Notes: a model not told the origin generated them from the sequence alone. A stretch of 64,000 nt of DNA from Hyperoplus lanceolatus (GCA_026929865.2 CM049395.1:16431001-16495000); one strand, 5' to 3'. Shown: positions 10,479 to 32,726, counted from the first letter of the stretch. Made by a program: numbers and translations.

Positions 10479-11679
10479 GAGATAGGCTACAATACAATAG
10501 GTTTATTAATCCGAACACAGTTAGCATTAGCCTGCACTGCTGCAACAAGGCTCCAACTGACACTACGTAAAGGCTATTTACAGCTTCGTTTAAGAGGAAA
10601 AGACAAGCATTTGTTTCCAGGACTTCTAAGATAAAAGTTCAACTTTTTGTGTTTTATTTATAAGAGTTGATATTTGTATGTGATTGACCTACTTGTGATA
10701 ATTGTGAATTAAAGAGACGGATTTCGGAAGATGTACCCAAAGCTTCGTTGCTTCATTCATCTTCTACCTCAACATCTACTTTTTACCACCGTCCTGGCCA
10801 CTTGGGACCCTTAACAAACTGACGTATTTTACTGTTTACTAGCATCATAACCGGTGGAAACTGTGTATTATTATTCACCGCTAGGTGAACTCTGGCAGTA
10901 AAACAAAAAGAAGACAACAAATTCAGAGTAGGTTACAATTCTGACCAATGAAATGAGTTCGGGGCGTGGCTTCCGGTGGAGCTCCACTTTCAATGGTTTC
11001 CCCCATGGGTCTGCAAATAGGTGCCTCTCCTGTGCTTCGGCCATCTCCGCTCCCCCCCCCCCCTCCTGCAAACCCCATTCCATTGTGATTGGTTACCTTC
11101 CTTCCGGAACACTTTCAGTGGCGGGAAGCGCGAGCATGGACCTATAAGGGCGCGAGGCAGACGCGAACAGGGAAGTGACAGCATTACCATACATGGAAAC
11201 ATCCGCGTGGAGACGTCACAAAGTTTTATGCGACGTCACAAATTATGAAAGGGTAGACCGCTTTGAAGACGTGACTTCTCGACTGGCTAGAATAGTGTTT
11301 AGTGCTCTGCACAGACACCCCAGACGGTCAGCAGGGAATATGTCGAAATGCATGTAAGTCATTATTTGATAATTTAGTATGGTTAAGCATGACTATGCAT
11401 CATCATAACAACGTTTATAGGTCATAAAAGTCAAAAAGCATCATAGGTCCTCTTTAACTATCTGAAACTGAAATAGCCCATGTGTCACATTTTGTGCATG
11501 ATTTGGAAATGTTTCGACTTAATATTTACTGTTTATGTGATTCACAAAGTCGTAAAGAGCATGAACGTGAAACTTAATTCCTGACCTTTGACAATATAAC
11601 TCAAGCATCAAAACTAACATAACGCCAATCATCCACTATGCTTGACTAGACCTATATTTAAATTGTATCAGACCCCTTA

Positions 11680-12468
11680 GGGCCCGTGTCCACCTAACGC
11701 CTTTTTCCCACCGCAAGCGCCTTTTTTCAATTGATTCCCAATGAGAAGCGGCCGCCTCGGCAAAAGGCGGCCGCTCGGAGAAAAGGCGCAGCGTTTTTTT
11801 ACTTTTTGTGCGGCCGCTTCGAGATTTGCAAGTTGAAAAAAGTTCAACTTTTCAGAAATGCGGTGGGGACGTCACCGCCGCTTTTTTCAAAGGGCCAATC
11901 AGATATTAGATCGTCGGGACTCGTCGCCTTAGCAACAAAGAAGACGGAAGAGAAACTGCTTTTTCCGCCTCTGTTTACCCGAAACTGTACGAAAATAGTG
12001 ACTTAAAATGACCAGAACAGAGGGAGGAGAGCCCGTTTGTGGGAGCAGATTAGGCGAACACTTGATTCGCTGTATTTTTTATCTCCTACGGATCGTTTCA
12101 TGCGCACACGTCAGCCTACAACTTGCTCCGTGTGTTTTGCAGGAGCCGCGATAACTCCTCATCCAAACAGAGGATGGTGGAAAGTATTCTCTGTTTCATA
12201 AGACTACTCATATTAAAATGTAACGATTTAAATAGAAAACAGCAAACCTAAACAGTTAAACCAGTGTTGATAGGTCTGACTGACAGGTGACGATCTGCTT
12301 TTTTTCTCCTCTGATCACAGCGCTCTCTCCCAGCTCATAAAACGCTTGAAAAAAGCGGTCGAAAAAAACGCTTGAAAAAAGCGGTCGAAAAAAACGCTCA
12401 GTAGACACACTCCCGAGCGCACAGCCAGCGTTTAACGCTGGAAAAAGGCGTTAGGTGGACACGGGCCC
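11680..12468. mobile_element. TTA-flanked Harbinger-like MITE, copy 1
   Basis: Inverted ends GGGCCCGTGTCCACCTAACG and inverse, flanked by TTA (11677-11679 and 12469-12471), a 3-bp target typical of PIF/Harbinger. It is 789 bp with multiple GCGGCCGC-type inverted repeats and CGCTTGAAAAAAGCGGTCG repeats near the right end. No transposase is present. An open frame at 11731-12006 is not recognisable. Confidence 0.82.
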
Positions 12469-12471
12469 TTA

Positions 12472-13723
12472 GGGCCCATGTCCACCTAACGCCTTTTTCC
12501 CACCGCAAGCGCCTTTTTTCAATTGATTCCCAATGAGAAGCGGCCGCCTCGGCAAAAGGCGGCCGCTCGGAGAAAAGGCGTTTTTTTCGAGCGTTTTTTT
12601 TTTACTTTTTGTGCGGCCGCTTCGAGATTTGCAAGTTGAAAAAAGTTCAACTTTTCAGAAAGGCGGTGGGGACGTCACCGCCGCTTTTTTCAAAGGGCCA
12701 ATCAGATATTAGATCGTCGGGACTCGTCGCCTTAGCAACAAAGAAGACGGAAGAGAAACTGCTTTTTCCGCCTCTGTTTACCCGAAACTGTACGGAAATA
12801 GAGACTTAAAATGACCAGAACAGAGGGAGGAGAGTCCGTTTGTGGGAGCAGATTAGGCGAACACCTGATTAGCTGTATTTTTTATCTCCTACGGATCGTT
12901 TCATGTGCACACGTCAGCCTACAACTTGCTCCGTGTGTGTTTGCAGGAGCCGCGATAACTCCTCATCCAAACAGAGGATGGTGGAAAGTATTCTCTGTTT
13001 CATAAGACTACTCATATTAAAATGTAACGATTTAAATAGAAAACAGCAAACCTAAACAGTTAAACCAGTGTTGATAGGTCTGACTGACAGGTGACGATCT
13101 GCTTTTTTTCTCCTCTGATCACAGCGCTCTCTCCCAGCTCATAAAACGCTTGAAAAAAGCGGTCGAAAAAAACGCTTGAAAAAAGCGGTCGAAAAAAACG
13201 CTCAGTAGACACACTCCCGAGCGCACAGCCAGCGTTTAACGCTGGAAAAAGGCGTTAAAGGCCGGGCCATAAAAAGGCATCTAACATAGAGAAAGATCCA
13301 GTTGGAGTAAGTAAAAAGCTATGCTTACTTTATTTTCCTCAAACTGAGACATAACACAGTCGCAACAGTCACAATAAAAGGGCGGCATGTTTGCATATTT
13401 GAGCCCCCAATAGAAATTGGAGGGACAATTCTGCACTTAAACTGCATTTAAATCGATTTATGGTAAATTTATGAGAGTGAGTCTATCAAGATATATCAAA
13501 AGTGGATTTAAAAAAAAAGTTTGTCTAGGTCTACTGATGCTAATTTGGAAACTGACCCCAAGAGACTTTGTTCAAATGAGATTTATTTTAATTTTTGTAC
13601 ATATTTCTTCCAGCTGTGTGATGTCTTAATAAACTGTTCCTTTTATTGGCAAATCTGAGCCGTAAAGAAGTGGCCTAGAGCTGAGGTATGCATTTTTATT
13701 TGCTATTAGGTGGACACGGGCCC
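12472..13723. mobile_element. TTA-flanked Harbinger-like MITE, copy 2, carrying a KIF23 fragment
   Basis: A nearly identical second copy starts directly after the shared TTA. Its right terminal repeat is split by 448 bp (13258-13705) that is mostly an inverted copy of KIF23 exon 2/intron 2. It resumes with TTAGGTGGACACGGGCCC and ends before TTA (13724-13726). Small differences from copy 1 include GGGCCCATG for GGGCCCGTG at the left tip. Confidence 0.82.
13259..13701 (+). pseudogene. kif23: Inverted partial duplicate of KIF23 exon 2 and intron 2
   Basis: 443 bp matching the reverse complement of 7668-8110, same length, with only about two base differences noticed by eye (one at a poly-A edge, one T for G). 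It contains the last 48 bases of KIF23 exon 2 and the GTAAGT donor (13307), now on the plus strand, but no acceptor, start or further exon, so it cannot encode KIF23. TTA occurs on both sides (13255-13257 and 13706-13708). Confidence 0.92.
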
Positions 13724-13726
13724 TTA

Positions 13727-15886
13727 CCGTGTTTATCAACACCGCGGATGCGCGCGCAGCTTATTTGCAGAAAGAAAAATTGTTTGGCTGGTTGCCATGG
13801 TTACCCGTTTGGTTATATTGCAGTTGCGGTGTTTCTTTATAGGTCCATGGTGCTAAATAGCGATGTTGTCAGCTTACTAAAAACAGTTTATCAGCGAGTG
13901 ATAACATTGGTTATGCGGAAACATTAAGCGTTGCCGGCAGTTGAGTAGATAAATGATGAGAAGAGATGGCCCCGACGACTTCAGTGGCCGGACTGCTGTT
14001 GGAGAGTGACAGTAAAGACCGGCAGACAGATAGACAGAGAGAGGCAGAGATGCCTTTATTTCATAATTTAGCTTTTTGATTTAAAAGTGATCATAACTAG
14101 CCGTGATCATCTGTTTTTAGACTGACTCCTGCTTTCGGGGCCGTTGGGCTCACGAGCCGACCAGTTTATCAGACCAGCTGTTTGAGACGGAGATGAAAAG
14201 GAAAGAGAAACTTATGGTGGAGCAGTTAAATGAATAAATATTATAACCAAACACAATAATGTGTTGTGTTATCTGCTTTAGTAGCCTACAGTAGGCTAGC
14301 ACATGTCGACCCCACTCGGTTTTCGTTTATTGATTTTTCCTAAATGGTATGATTTAGCCTACTTACCGGCTACACGTGTAAACCCCTACTACCTAGTCAA
14401 ACCATAGAGTCAAACACAAGGGAAAAGGACGGAGATGTATAATGTCTGGGTCATTGTAAATAAGCCTCCATTGCTTTCCATTGCTATAGCCTCGTCTCCG
14501 CTCACTGTCCTTATTGTAAACATTTCACAACTCATTTATGTAATTATACAGCGGTGCATTTGGGCATTTACTAGCTTTATCACCATTTAAACTAAAAATA
14601 AACGGTTTGTGCATCCAACTGCACAACAAAACATGATTGTGGCTCGTCTCGCTCTTGTCTCTTTCTGCAACGGACATGCGCAGTAGAGCGGGGAGTGACG
14701 CTGTGTGACGTAGACTGGTAAGGGGTCTATACAAAAATATTAAGTTGGAAAAATTAAAAAACAGTGAATACATTTTTCTTTGAAAATATTACAATAAAAA
14801 AGTGATATACCTTATTATTCAAACATGTATTATTATTCGAAAATTCGAAATAAAAATATTAGGGTCAGAAAGAAACTGTCCCCTTTGTAACTTTCTTAAC
14901 CCATAGGCCATCAATTTTTTTGTCTAAATTGCTAAATATTGCATAAAAGAAGCTGGACGAAGAACTGAAAATTATGATAAAAAATAAACATGTAGGCCTA
15001 CAGTACGAGATTCCCAAACGAAAAATTAAATGAACTTACATTTTAGCCTATTTTTCATCCGTCTTGTATATTACGGTCTTCTTAAAAATGTGTTACTATG
15101 GTTTATGATTATTTCATTTTATCAGAATTAAAGGATTTACTTTGTTTGACTGTTGAACTCCTTAAAAAACTGCTTCAATAAATTATTTTATTTAAAAAAA
15201 TCATGATAAATAACAATTTACATTAATACTTTCAGTTTTGCATCAAAGGCACAATATGACACGTCTACCGGCACTGCAACAGCAATCATCTGAGGGAAAC
15301 ATCCTACTCCGAAAATATTTACTCTTTATTACACCTTACATGAACAGAACCATAACTTTTTTAGTCAATTAAAAGTTGATTATTTGCAGGAAAACTTGAA
15401 CTTAAAAGCCAAACTTTTTCTTCCCTTATCCTATCAGTCTCTTTGGTCTTGACATGTTTTACATAACAATCCAATAGGATGTGTTCAAGCACAAGCACTA
15501 GAAATATAATAAGGTACAGTGTCAAAATACAGGACTACAATTTGAAATCAAAACTGAAATTGTATCCTTTTTTAAATTATCATTTTGTACTTTAGGCCTA
15601 TTTGTTCCCTGCAGCTGAAACTCTCTTCACACAAATTTTAAAGTTGTTTTCTATCTATCATAAAGCACTGCTTCATAGTGTAGCTAACCTTCTTTACATT
15701 TGTAGGTACAAGTCATGTCCTTAATGTTCAGTTTAACACCATGTGTTAAGTGCACTTTATGTCAGCTCCTCCTAGCTCAACCAGGACGATTCGTTACAGT
15801 GATTTCATATTCTCCACAATGCACTCCTTTCATTTGTCTCATGACCAGCTGGGACCCCTCAGTGGTCACATATGAGGCTGGAGGAT
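13727..15886. other. Intergenic, KIF23 upstream to PAQR5 3' end
   Basis: Mostly AT-rich sequence with no supported gene. The first kilobase is GC-richer and may be older transposon material, not identified. A possible PAQR5 polyadenylation signal (AATAAA on the minus strand) is at 15330-15325. Confidence 0.4.
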
Positions 15887-25147
<9,261 letters not shown>

Positions 25148-25371
25148 GGCTACAGCCAGGTGCTGCTGACGCTGTTGCCGGTGAGGAGAAGTGAACTGAA
25201 GCTTCCGTAGGGTGTAGCCTGAGACTTTATAAAGCACGTGTTGCCATGTTGTCCTGGAGGTTTCCCCCATTCATCTCCTCCCTCTTCAAACCCAGCGAGA
25301 ATATCCAGTGTACCTGTGCCACTCCTCCTCCTCTTGCCACTGTCTCTCTGGAGGCGGAGTTCATGTTCATA

Positions 25372-25397
25372 CACATACACACACACACACAAAGAGT

Positions 25398-25439
<42 letters not shown>

Positions 25440-25462
25440 CAGAGAGAGAGGGGGAGAGAGAG

Positions 25463-25493
<31 letters not shown>

Positions 25494-25530
25494 CGCATAC
25501 ACGCACACACACACATACACACACACATGC
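25372..25530. repeat. Compound (AC)n/(GA)n/(AC)n microsatellite
   Basis: Adjacent AC, GA and AC tracts, about 140-280 bp upstream of the PAQR5 first coding exon. They generate long but meaningless open frames on both strands. Confidence 0.97.
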
Positions 25531-27570
25531 TGCTTGCCACATAAGGTCAAACAATGATCCTGTAAAGGAAGTCAGGTTATTCAAGATTCAACCAAAATCA
25601 TGGCCACTACCCTAACATTGATCCTGAGTTAAAACATAAACAGACAAATAAAAAGACTGTTTTTAATTGGCTCTTCTTTTTCTTCTCATTGTAAGTGCGT
25701 AATCCTCTCACAAAGAGATGACAGCCAGGAAGGCAGGTTTCAGTCAAAACAAACAAAAAAAACATCTCCCTTCAAGGACAAGAAAAACACAAAGAATTGC
25801 ATTAATGTTCTTTAACTGAGACCATTTCAGTAATTGTTTTATGCCAGAAACCTACACTGCTGAACTTAACAATGAGAAACTATCTTGAGTTTCAGCCGCT
25901 GCTGCAGATAAGGCTGACCTGGTGAATGAAGGGTGTGAATTGGTCTTGTTGTAAAGTCAACAGAGCCCCGTTCACTGATCGGTCGCCTTCTCAGAGAGAG
26001 AGAGACGGCAGCCGTCACACCCAGCCGTGGGGGCCGAGCCCAGTCAGTGCCGGCCACTACATTATTAGGATGGTGGCAAGTGTGATGTGTTATTTGTGGG
26101 TATGTTTGAAACTTTGGTCACGTTACAAAAAAAAATAAGGTTAATGATATTTTGATAGTGTGACATATGTTTTGATTTAGGTGGCATCACTTTTAGTGCA
26201 CTCCACAGTATTGTTGTTCTGAACTGAGTAATGTATAACAAAAACTCATGCTCGCTTAAGTTTTAAAAAACAAAAAAAGATGAGTTAATGCTTTATCTCA
26301 AAGGTTTGATGGAAACCCAAACTATTCTGGATTCAAATTCCTAATCCTCAGTTCCAAATCTATTCGAAATGATTCTGGACCAAATATGTTTAAAGCCTAT
26401 AGGCCTATACATTTGTATGGTGTTGCTCCTTTAACCTCTTCTAGATTTGCATTCGCCAAAGACGTCCGCTCTTAATGTAGGCGCAATCTCCAAACTATCA
26501 GCCTTTAGTAATCCACCATTCTGTGTTATTAAGTCGCAATCACAACAGCAAACTAATACAGTACATGCACTGCAGCCGAGCACCTTGGGATCTCATTCTG
26601 CTTTCTCTCAGGGGAGCAGAGCTACAATCAGACCCAGAGCAACACCACGGGTTTACTGTTGAAATATAACAGGAGACTCACATCACACTGGAAGTCATTT
26701 TGGAAGTTTGGATTGGCTGGGAGTCGGTTAGGACAGTTAATGTGTGAGTTAATACATAAGTCATTGGGACTTTACTGGCGGTAGTATAAACAAAACCTGC
26801 TGAGGGTTTATGTCCCAAGAGAGCCAGAGGATAGAAAACAACATCCAATGACGTGACGTCAACAAAGTTATTAATTGGAATATGGTGAGAAAACAAACAA
26901 ACACACACAGCACTGAGAAGCAGTCTCTATTAAATAGATGCCTGATGTCTATTCTTAATTTATTTTATTCCTATATAAAGCTATTTAAATTGACTTATGT
27001 TGTGCTTTATAAATAAACCTTCCTTGCCTTTTCTAGAGAAAAGCAGAGTAGTAAACCTTCTTAACTTCATAGATATGTTAAAAAAGAAGAATAATAATAA
27101 TATCTTTGTCTCGATATTTCAATAGTAGCATTCATTCCTCTGGTTCAAAGTTTAAATACTGCTGCACCCTTGACCTTACCCGACCACACCCAACCCCTCC
27201 CATCACTCACTCTGGATGGATGTGCATGTGTGGTGTCAGGTCAGGCGTGTGCATTCCAAATACTGTTCGGGTTTCACTCCGATTCAGTTCAGCAAACTGA
27301 ATGGCACATGTTGCTTCAAAAGCACTTACTACCGACAGCATCTTCAACAAAACAGATACATACAAAACACATAATCTCACATGACTTGGAGCGGCTGAAT
27401 CCAAAAAGAGAAGTGTATGCAGTGTTGTTGCCGACTTTTAACAAGCTGTAAAAAAAGAAAAAAAGAAGAGAAATTAAAGATTATGTTTGAAATCCAGACC
27501 AATCTAATTGTTTCAGAGTTGATCAATACACACACTAAGAATTTTAAAAAATCTGGGATACATTGCTGTC

Positions 27571-27810
27571 TTAAAGGTGCTGCGAGGAACTTTCAGTATT
27601 TGTTCATTCTTGCACCCTCTTTAGACAAAAGCGGTAGGGTTTTTTTACTACGCCAGCTGGTGTTCCTGGGTGAGCGTACCATTACAAAGGCATTGAGAAA
27701 AACTATATAAAAATAGCATTCTTTGAACTTATCCTCTCGTTTGCTGTGACACAATTGTAATTTATGATCATTAGAGGAAAAATTTGACTGTTCCAGAAAT
27801 ATTTAAAAGG
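27571..27810. mobile_element. MITE family A, copy 2, right end lost
   Basis: Begins TTAAAGGTGCTGCGAGGAAC and shares the TAGACAAAAGCGGTAGGGT, AAAAACTATATAAAAATAGC and TAATTTATGATCATTAGAGG segments. The expected right terminal repeat is absent after ATATTTAAAAGG. Confidence 0.72.
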
Positions 27811-28607
27811 AAAAAAATTATATTTACCAAAGAACGTTCACTTAAAGTACAACAAGGGTTCCCATCATCATCATTCTTGATTCATCTAGTTTTTTGTCTA
27901 CTACATGATGACTAATGAAATAATTAAAGGAAAACTCTGAATCAGAGAATGGAGAAACACACTGAATGCAGTTGCTTCAAAATGCTATATAAAGGGATAT
28001 ATTCATGGGGGTGAATATCTTTCATCCCTCCAGAAGAGTTTGGATAACAGACTTGGAGAATCTTTGAAAAATGTAATTTCCTTTCATTCGTCCCCTATAT
28101 GTATGAATGAAACACAGAATCTAAAACGAATACAATGTAGGCCTATTACTGGTACAGAAATACACATTTTTAGGTGCTAAAAAACTGAAGTATTTTTGAT
28201 ACAGTACCTGCTGATAATGATGCTGATACTTGTACTGCCCCATCTCACCACAGGGTGTCAATGTTGTCAAACAGAAAATGCACAGGTGTGGGTGTGAACA
28301 GGTACTGCAGCCTATTTATAAGAGGCAAAAACCTCTGCAAGATATTTTTAGCTTTGAAGGTTGGAAGGTTTTCTGATAAGGGGCTCAGTGCACACAAACT
28401 CTATCTTTAGATATTTTTTTTTAGTTTAACTATTCATTTATCACAGTGACCTCAGACAACATTTATAGCGGAAACAATCACAGGGAATTAAATGGCAGCA
28501 CAGCAGGGACATAAAGGTCTTGGAGCACAGCATGCTTCTTTTATTGACTGTTAATGAAAAAAAATACAAGTTCGCCTCAGACCAACCCACCAACCCCACC
28601 CACCCAG

Positions 28608-28608
28608 A

Positions 28609-28643
<35 letters not shown>

Positions 28644-28680
28644 CACACACGCACACACACACACACGCACACACACGCAT
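28608..28680. repeat. (AC)n microsatellite with GC interruptions
   Basis: CA repeat broken by several CG steps, about 70 bp. Confidence 0.97.
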
Positions 28681-30439
28681 GCCCAACTGAGCCTCCAGTG
28701 GCAAGACCTGAATGTCTGTGTAACATCAGCACAACGTCTTACATTAAGCGCTCACTGAGTCTTTCATTAATATTGAAATACTTTGTTGACTTCAAAAGGC
28801 TGAAAGATGGTGCAAATTCCATAATTATTTTCTTTTTGCTCAGACTTAGATTAGAAAACACAACAGATATATTGATGAAATCAACATGTATGCAGTGGTG
28901 GAAAGTGACTTTTACTTTACATCATCATTGATTCAATTTGAATGGAATGAAATGTAAGATTAGAAGCATCAATGGAAATGCTAAAGTAAAACCAAAATAT
29001 TTCAGATTTGTACTAAAGCACAGCAGCTGAGTAAATGTACACAGTTGCATTCCATCATTTCATAAATAGGAACAAACAGTAAATGTATATAATAAAATAG
29101 CAAGTGCAAGCCTAATGAAGCCCAATCACCTTATTCTTTTCTGAAATGACTTCACAAAACATCAATTTTCCTACTTTGCATTTGATTTTTTTATTTCATA
29201 AAAGTAAGGCTAATGATCTGCTGTGGGTGTGTGTGGTGCATGGGACAGATGGGTGGTAGACTTCACTGAACCAGGCTGCTGTGCTGCAGCTGCTCAAAGT
29301 GCTGAAGCCTTCCTGGTGTTTTGGTTGATGAGGGTTAGTTTGTGTCTCCAAATGAGGAGCGTGTGAGGCAGAAGCCACCACCAATACATTATTAATAGTT
29401 GGTGCGCTCCCTTTTTCTCTCTCTCTGTTGAATTTCAGAGTATATCACAGCTTTGTCACCAAAGCTCAATCTAGGAAAGCGCTTGCCACAAAGACTGACT
29501 TTCTCTCACTACATAATTTTTCTATTTTCTCCAACCCCTGCTATGGCCTCCGTATCCTCATTGTTCTCCTCCAGCACAGTCATCTCTGGCTCGGTTGGTG
29601 ATTGCACCATTGAAGACTTTTACCCTCTCCACCTCATAAACCATAAAGTGTGCCAGCTGCTCATGAATGAGCAAAATACAGCAATTACTAGCTTTTGGAT
29701 AGGGAGACAGGGGTTTCATTTTATTGGAGTGTAATGGCCGTTTCTCTGTCTCTGGTGTTCATTTGGAAGAGAGGATGAGGCTGAGCTGAATTTGATAACG
29801 CTGTCCGCTCAGTAGGTAGCACATAATGAAACAAGATAAGAAGTGATGAAGTTTGAAAATTATTTGGCAGAGATACTTTAGTAAAAGCTTTGCAGCACAC
29901 TACTGAGGTAGCTGCTAATAAGATGATGAGAAGATGAAAAAGATCGATACCACTCTCATACATGTCAAGTTAAATAAAAAAGGGAGCCATTTCTGGTTAG
30001 CTCAGCATAACAATCGTAAACAGCCAACCCTTGTCCAAATGTAACAAAATCCACCTAACCCGGGGCCCTTACTAATTGTATGTAATGTTACAATAGCCTT
30101 AAACCAAAGAGTAAAATCGACAAACAGCAGATTCTGGGAAGTTAGCCTATAGTGCTCAGAGCCAAGGAATAGATATGCAATAACATCCTAATTAGTGAGC
30201 ATTAGAGGTGCTGGATAGGCATTAATCTCTCTCTATATATATCTCTCTCTTGCTTCCTGTAACCATGCTTTTCTGCTAAGCTAAGTGGACGCTATAGCCT
30301 ATAGACTATTATTAATAAATCAGATATGAGATTGGTATCAAAAAGTCTAGGCTATGTCCCCCAGATGTAGAAGTCCCCCCTTGAACGACACACCAAGAAA
30401 TGCGAAAGGCGGTCTGCAGGGTTCAACGCAGTGTTAATT

Positions 30440-30840
30440 TCATCAGGTGGGTAAATGTATGGTCCCCACCCCATCCAGCCTGTGGCCTCCAGTCTCCAGA
30501 GAACCAATGATTCCCTGTAATGCTAACACAGCCATCTCACAGTCATCTGAATGGCAGCAGAGGCCGGCACACAGGCCCAGCATATGGGGTTTATGTAGGG
30601 CTAATTACAGGACTGGGAGACAGACTCACTGTCAGGACCAATGGTAATATCATTAGTGTCGTAGGAAGTGGAGGAATGGGACGCGTGGGGTGAAGTATGT
30701 GGCTATGAGGGAGAAATGATGGCGGGATTGTATAAATGCCAGAAGGTAATGAAACATGCAAGCGGGTGGCAGGAGATACAGATGCTCTCAGGTATCTGTC
30801 TTCGCTGCTCACTGGATCAGAATAGCCTAATTAGGATAAA
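30440..30840. other. Candidate conserved non-coding element
   Basis: Non-repetitive, moderately GC-rich block with ordinary complexity and no transposon ends. It contains TAATTA and other homeodomain-like cores (for example near 30601 and 30828). It stands out from AT-rich, repeat-laden surroundings. Conservation cannot be tested here. Confidence 0.3.
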
Positions 30841-31155
30841 TTATTGAGCAGGATTGTTTTTCTTCTCAGCCGTCTGACAGAGACAACGTTCAGTATGGAC
30901 AATGTGTTTCCCCTCTACTGCAGAGTGAGAGCTGCTCCACAATGGACATGGACAGTTTATTATTTTAGCTAAAACATCACCAGAGTTCAATCTAGAAATA
31001 GAGCAGTGTCTGAGTATGATCATTAGAACTGCAGCAATGAAAATATGCAAGAAATAGTTAAAGGGATAGTTCAGTATTTTAGAAATGGGGTTGTATGGGG
31101 TAGCCTACTCAAGCATAGTCAGTGTGTTACCTTATGGAGATGGCAGTCAGCGGAG

Positions 31156-31159
<4 letters not shown>

Positions 31160-31213
<54 letters not shown>

Positions 31214-31344
31214 TAAATATATATATATAAATATAAATAAATATATATATATAAATATAAATAAATAAATAAATAAATATATATATATATATATATAGAT
31301 AGATAGATAGATAGATAGATATATATATATAGATATATATATAG

Positions 31345-31395
<51 letters not shown>

Positions 31396-31408
31396 CACAC
31401 ACACACAT
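31160..31408. repeat. Compound (AT)n/(ATAA)n/(GATA)n/(TG)n microsatellite
   Basis: About 250 bp of changing simple repeats: AT, AAATAT, AAAT, GATA and then TG. It is long enough to form cruciform or Z-DNA in part. Confidence 0.97.
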
Positions 31409-32726
31409 GACTATTTAATAAAAATGTAAAATACATATGAAAAAAGACTATGGACGACCACTAGCCTTCAAGATTTTTTGTGTATATATATGTGTATAAT
31501 ATGTCCTTTTTTAGCAAATTACAATAAAAAGTTGGAAATTCACCCATTGGCAGAGCTGGATTCAATCAATGTTTTTCAGACTTCCTGAAAAATTTGCATA
31601 ACTAATAAATGGCAAATTAATTGAATCTTAATGATCCATTCATTGCATCAGCTCTACAGTTGACATGGGTGATAAGTTCATCGTTAGACTGCTGTTGTAA
31701 TGCAAAGTGCTTAGTCATTTTTAAACAGTACAGTGGAGGAGAACAGTTTAAGAAAAATGCTTTTATTTAATTTTGTTTACACCTTTAAAAAGCAACATTT
31801 TTAAAGCACAAAGATTTACTCCATATATAAACAACTCTCTTTCCTTGGACTAAAAAAATGGTAGCATTTGCACATTGTGCTTTGATTGCAAAGTCTGTAC
31901 AACTGCTCTGGGTCTCATGTGGTGACACAACCCCAGTAAACATTTTATTGCATAAATCACATCTGACCTCAGTGGTCATATGTTGAAGTCTTTATCAGAA
32001 CAGTGGAAAAACAGAAGAGGAAAAAAAACACTAAGATGAGGAAAATAAGTTCTCATTGCCATTACACAGTGAACAATAATAGCAGCTTCCTTATTGAAGG
32101 TGTTGCACATTGTCCTGTAAAGAAAAGAAAAACAAAGCAATCCATAAGAAAAGCAACCAAAACATATGAAAATAAAACAGCAGTTGTGCTTTAGTCTACA
32201 GTACCTAGCAAAACATCTTACTCCAAAATATCCCAACAAATGATGAATGATGCAAACAGAAAAAAAGTAAAAGAAAAAAACTTAGAAGAGAATCGCAGCT
32301 ATTGGCTCACTTGCCTTTACAACAGTAGCTGACTAAATGCTAATCTCTAGTTGCACACATCCCCCTTTACGATAAGCACGCTTTACATATCTTTTTATTT
32401 TCACTTTAACCTATTTCAACCTAGATTTGAAAAACAAGCATTTCTCAAAAGGCAGTGTCTCTGTGACTGTGTCTCCAAAGAGACTCAACATCCATTAAAT
32501 GCTGAATGGAAATATTTTTTTTTCCACAAAAATATACAAATCAAATATAGTTGAATCAATGACTTTGGTATATAAACAAAATGAAGGGAGTTGATCACAC
32601 ACAAAGCTTCCAGTCCTGAATGTTCCCTTAAAACTACATAACAACTTGACCTGTCAAAATGGCGGGAGTGAGACTTATGCAAGGATTCATGGGAAGGAAA
32701 CGCCACCAGGAAACGAACAAAGCAAC

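Larger units (their letters stand above)
9127..11457. mobile_element. Large palindromic TTAA-flanked (piggyBac-like) element
   Basis: The outer ends are TTAAAGAGGACCTATTATG and the inverse CATAGGTCCTCTTTAA, with TTAA at each end as in piggyBac-type insertions. Inside are two long inverted arms: 9324-9484 plus 9901-about 10140 on the left, and about 10640-11023 on the right. They share the segment with GGAACTCCACCGGAAGCCACG and many others. No transposase is encoded. The left arm is interrupted by a 416-bp MITE. Confidence 0.75.

Noticed and set aside
11731..12006. Open frame in the Harbinger-like MITE as a transposase or Myb-like protein
   Set aside because: No DDE or Myb motif; it recurs, shifted, in copy 2 and is simply MITE sequence.
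12341..12400. CRISPR-like short direct repeats (CGCTTGAAAAAAGCGGTCG)
   Set aside because: Only two units, inside a eukaryotic MITE; no spacer regularity and wrong kind of genome.
13259..13306. Second KIF23 gene start
   Set aside because: Only part of exon 2 and intron 2 is duplicated; no exon 1, acceptor or exon 3 nearby.
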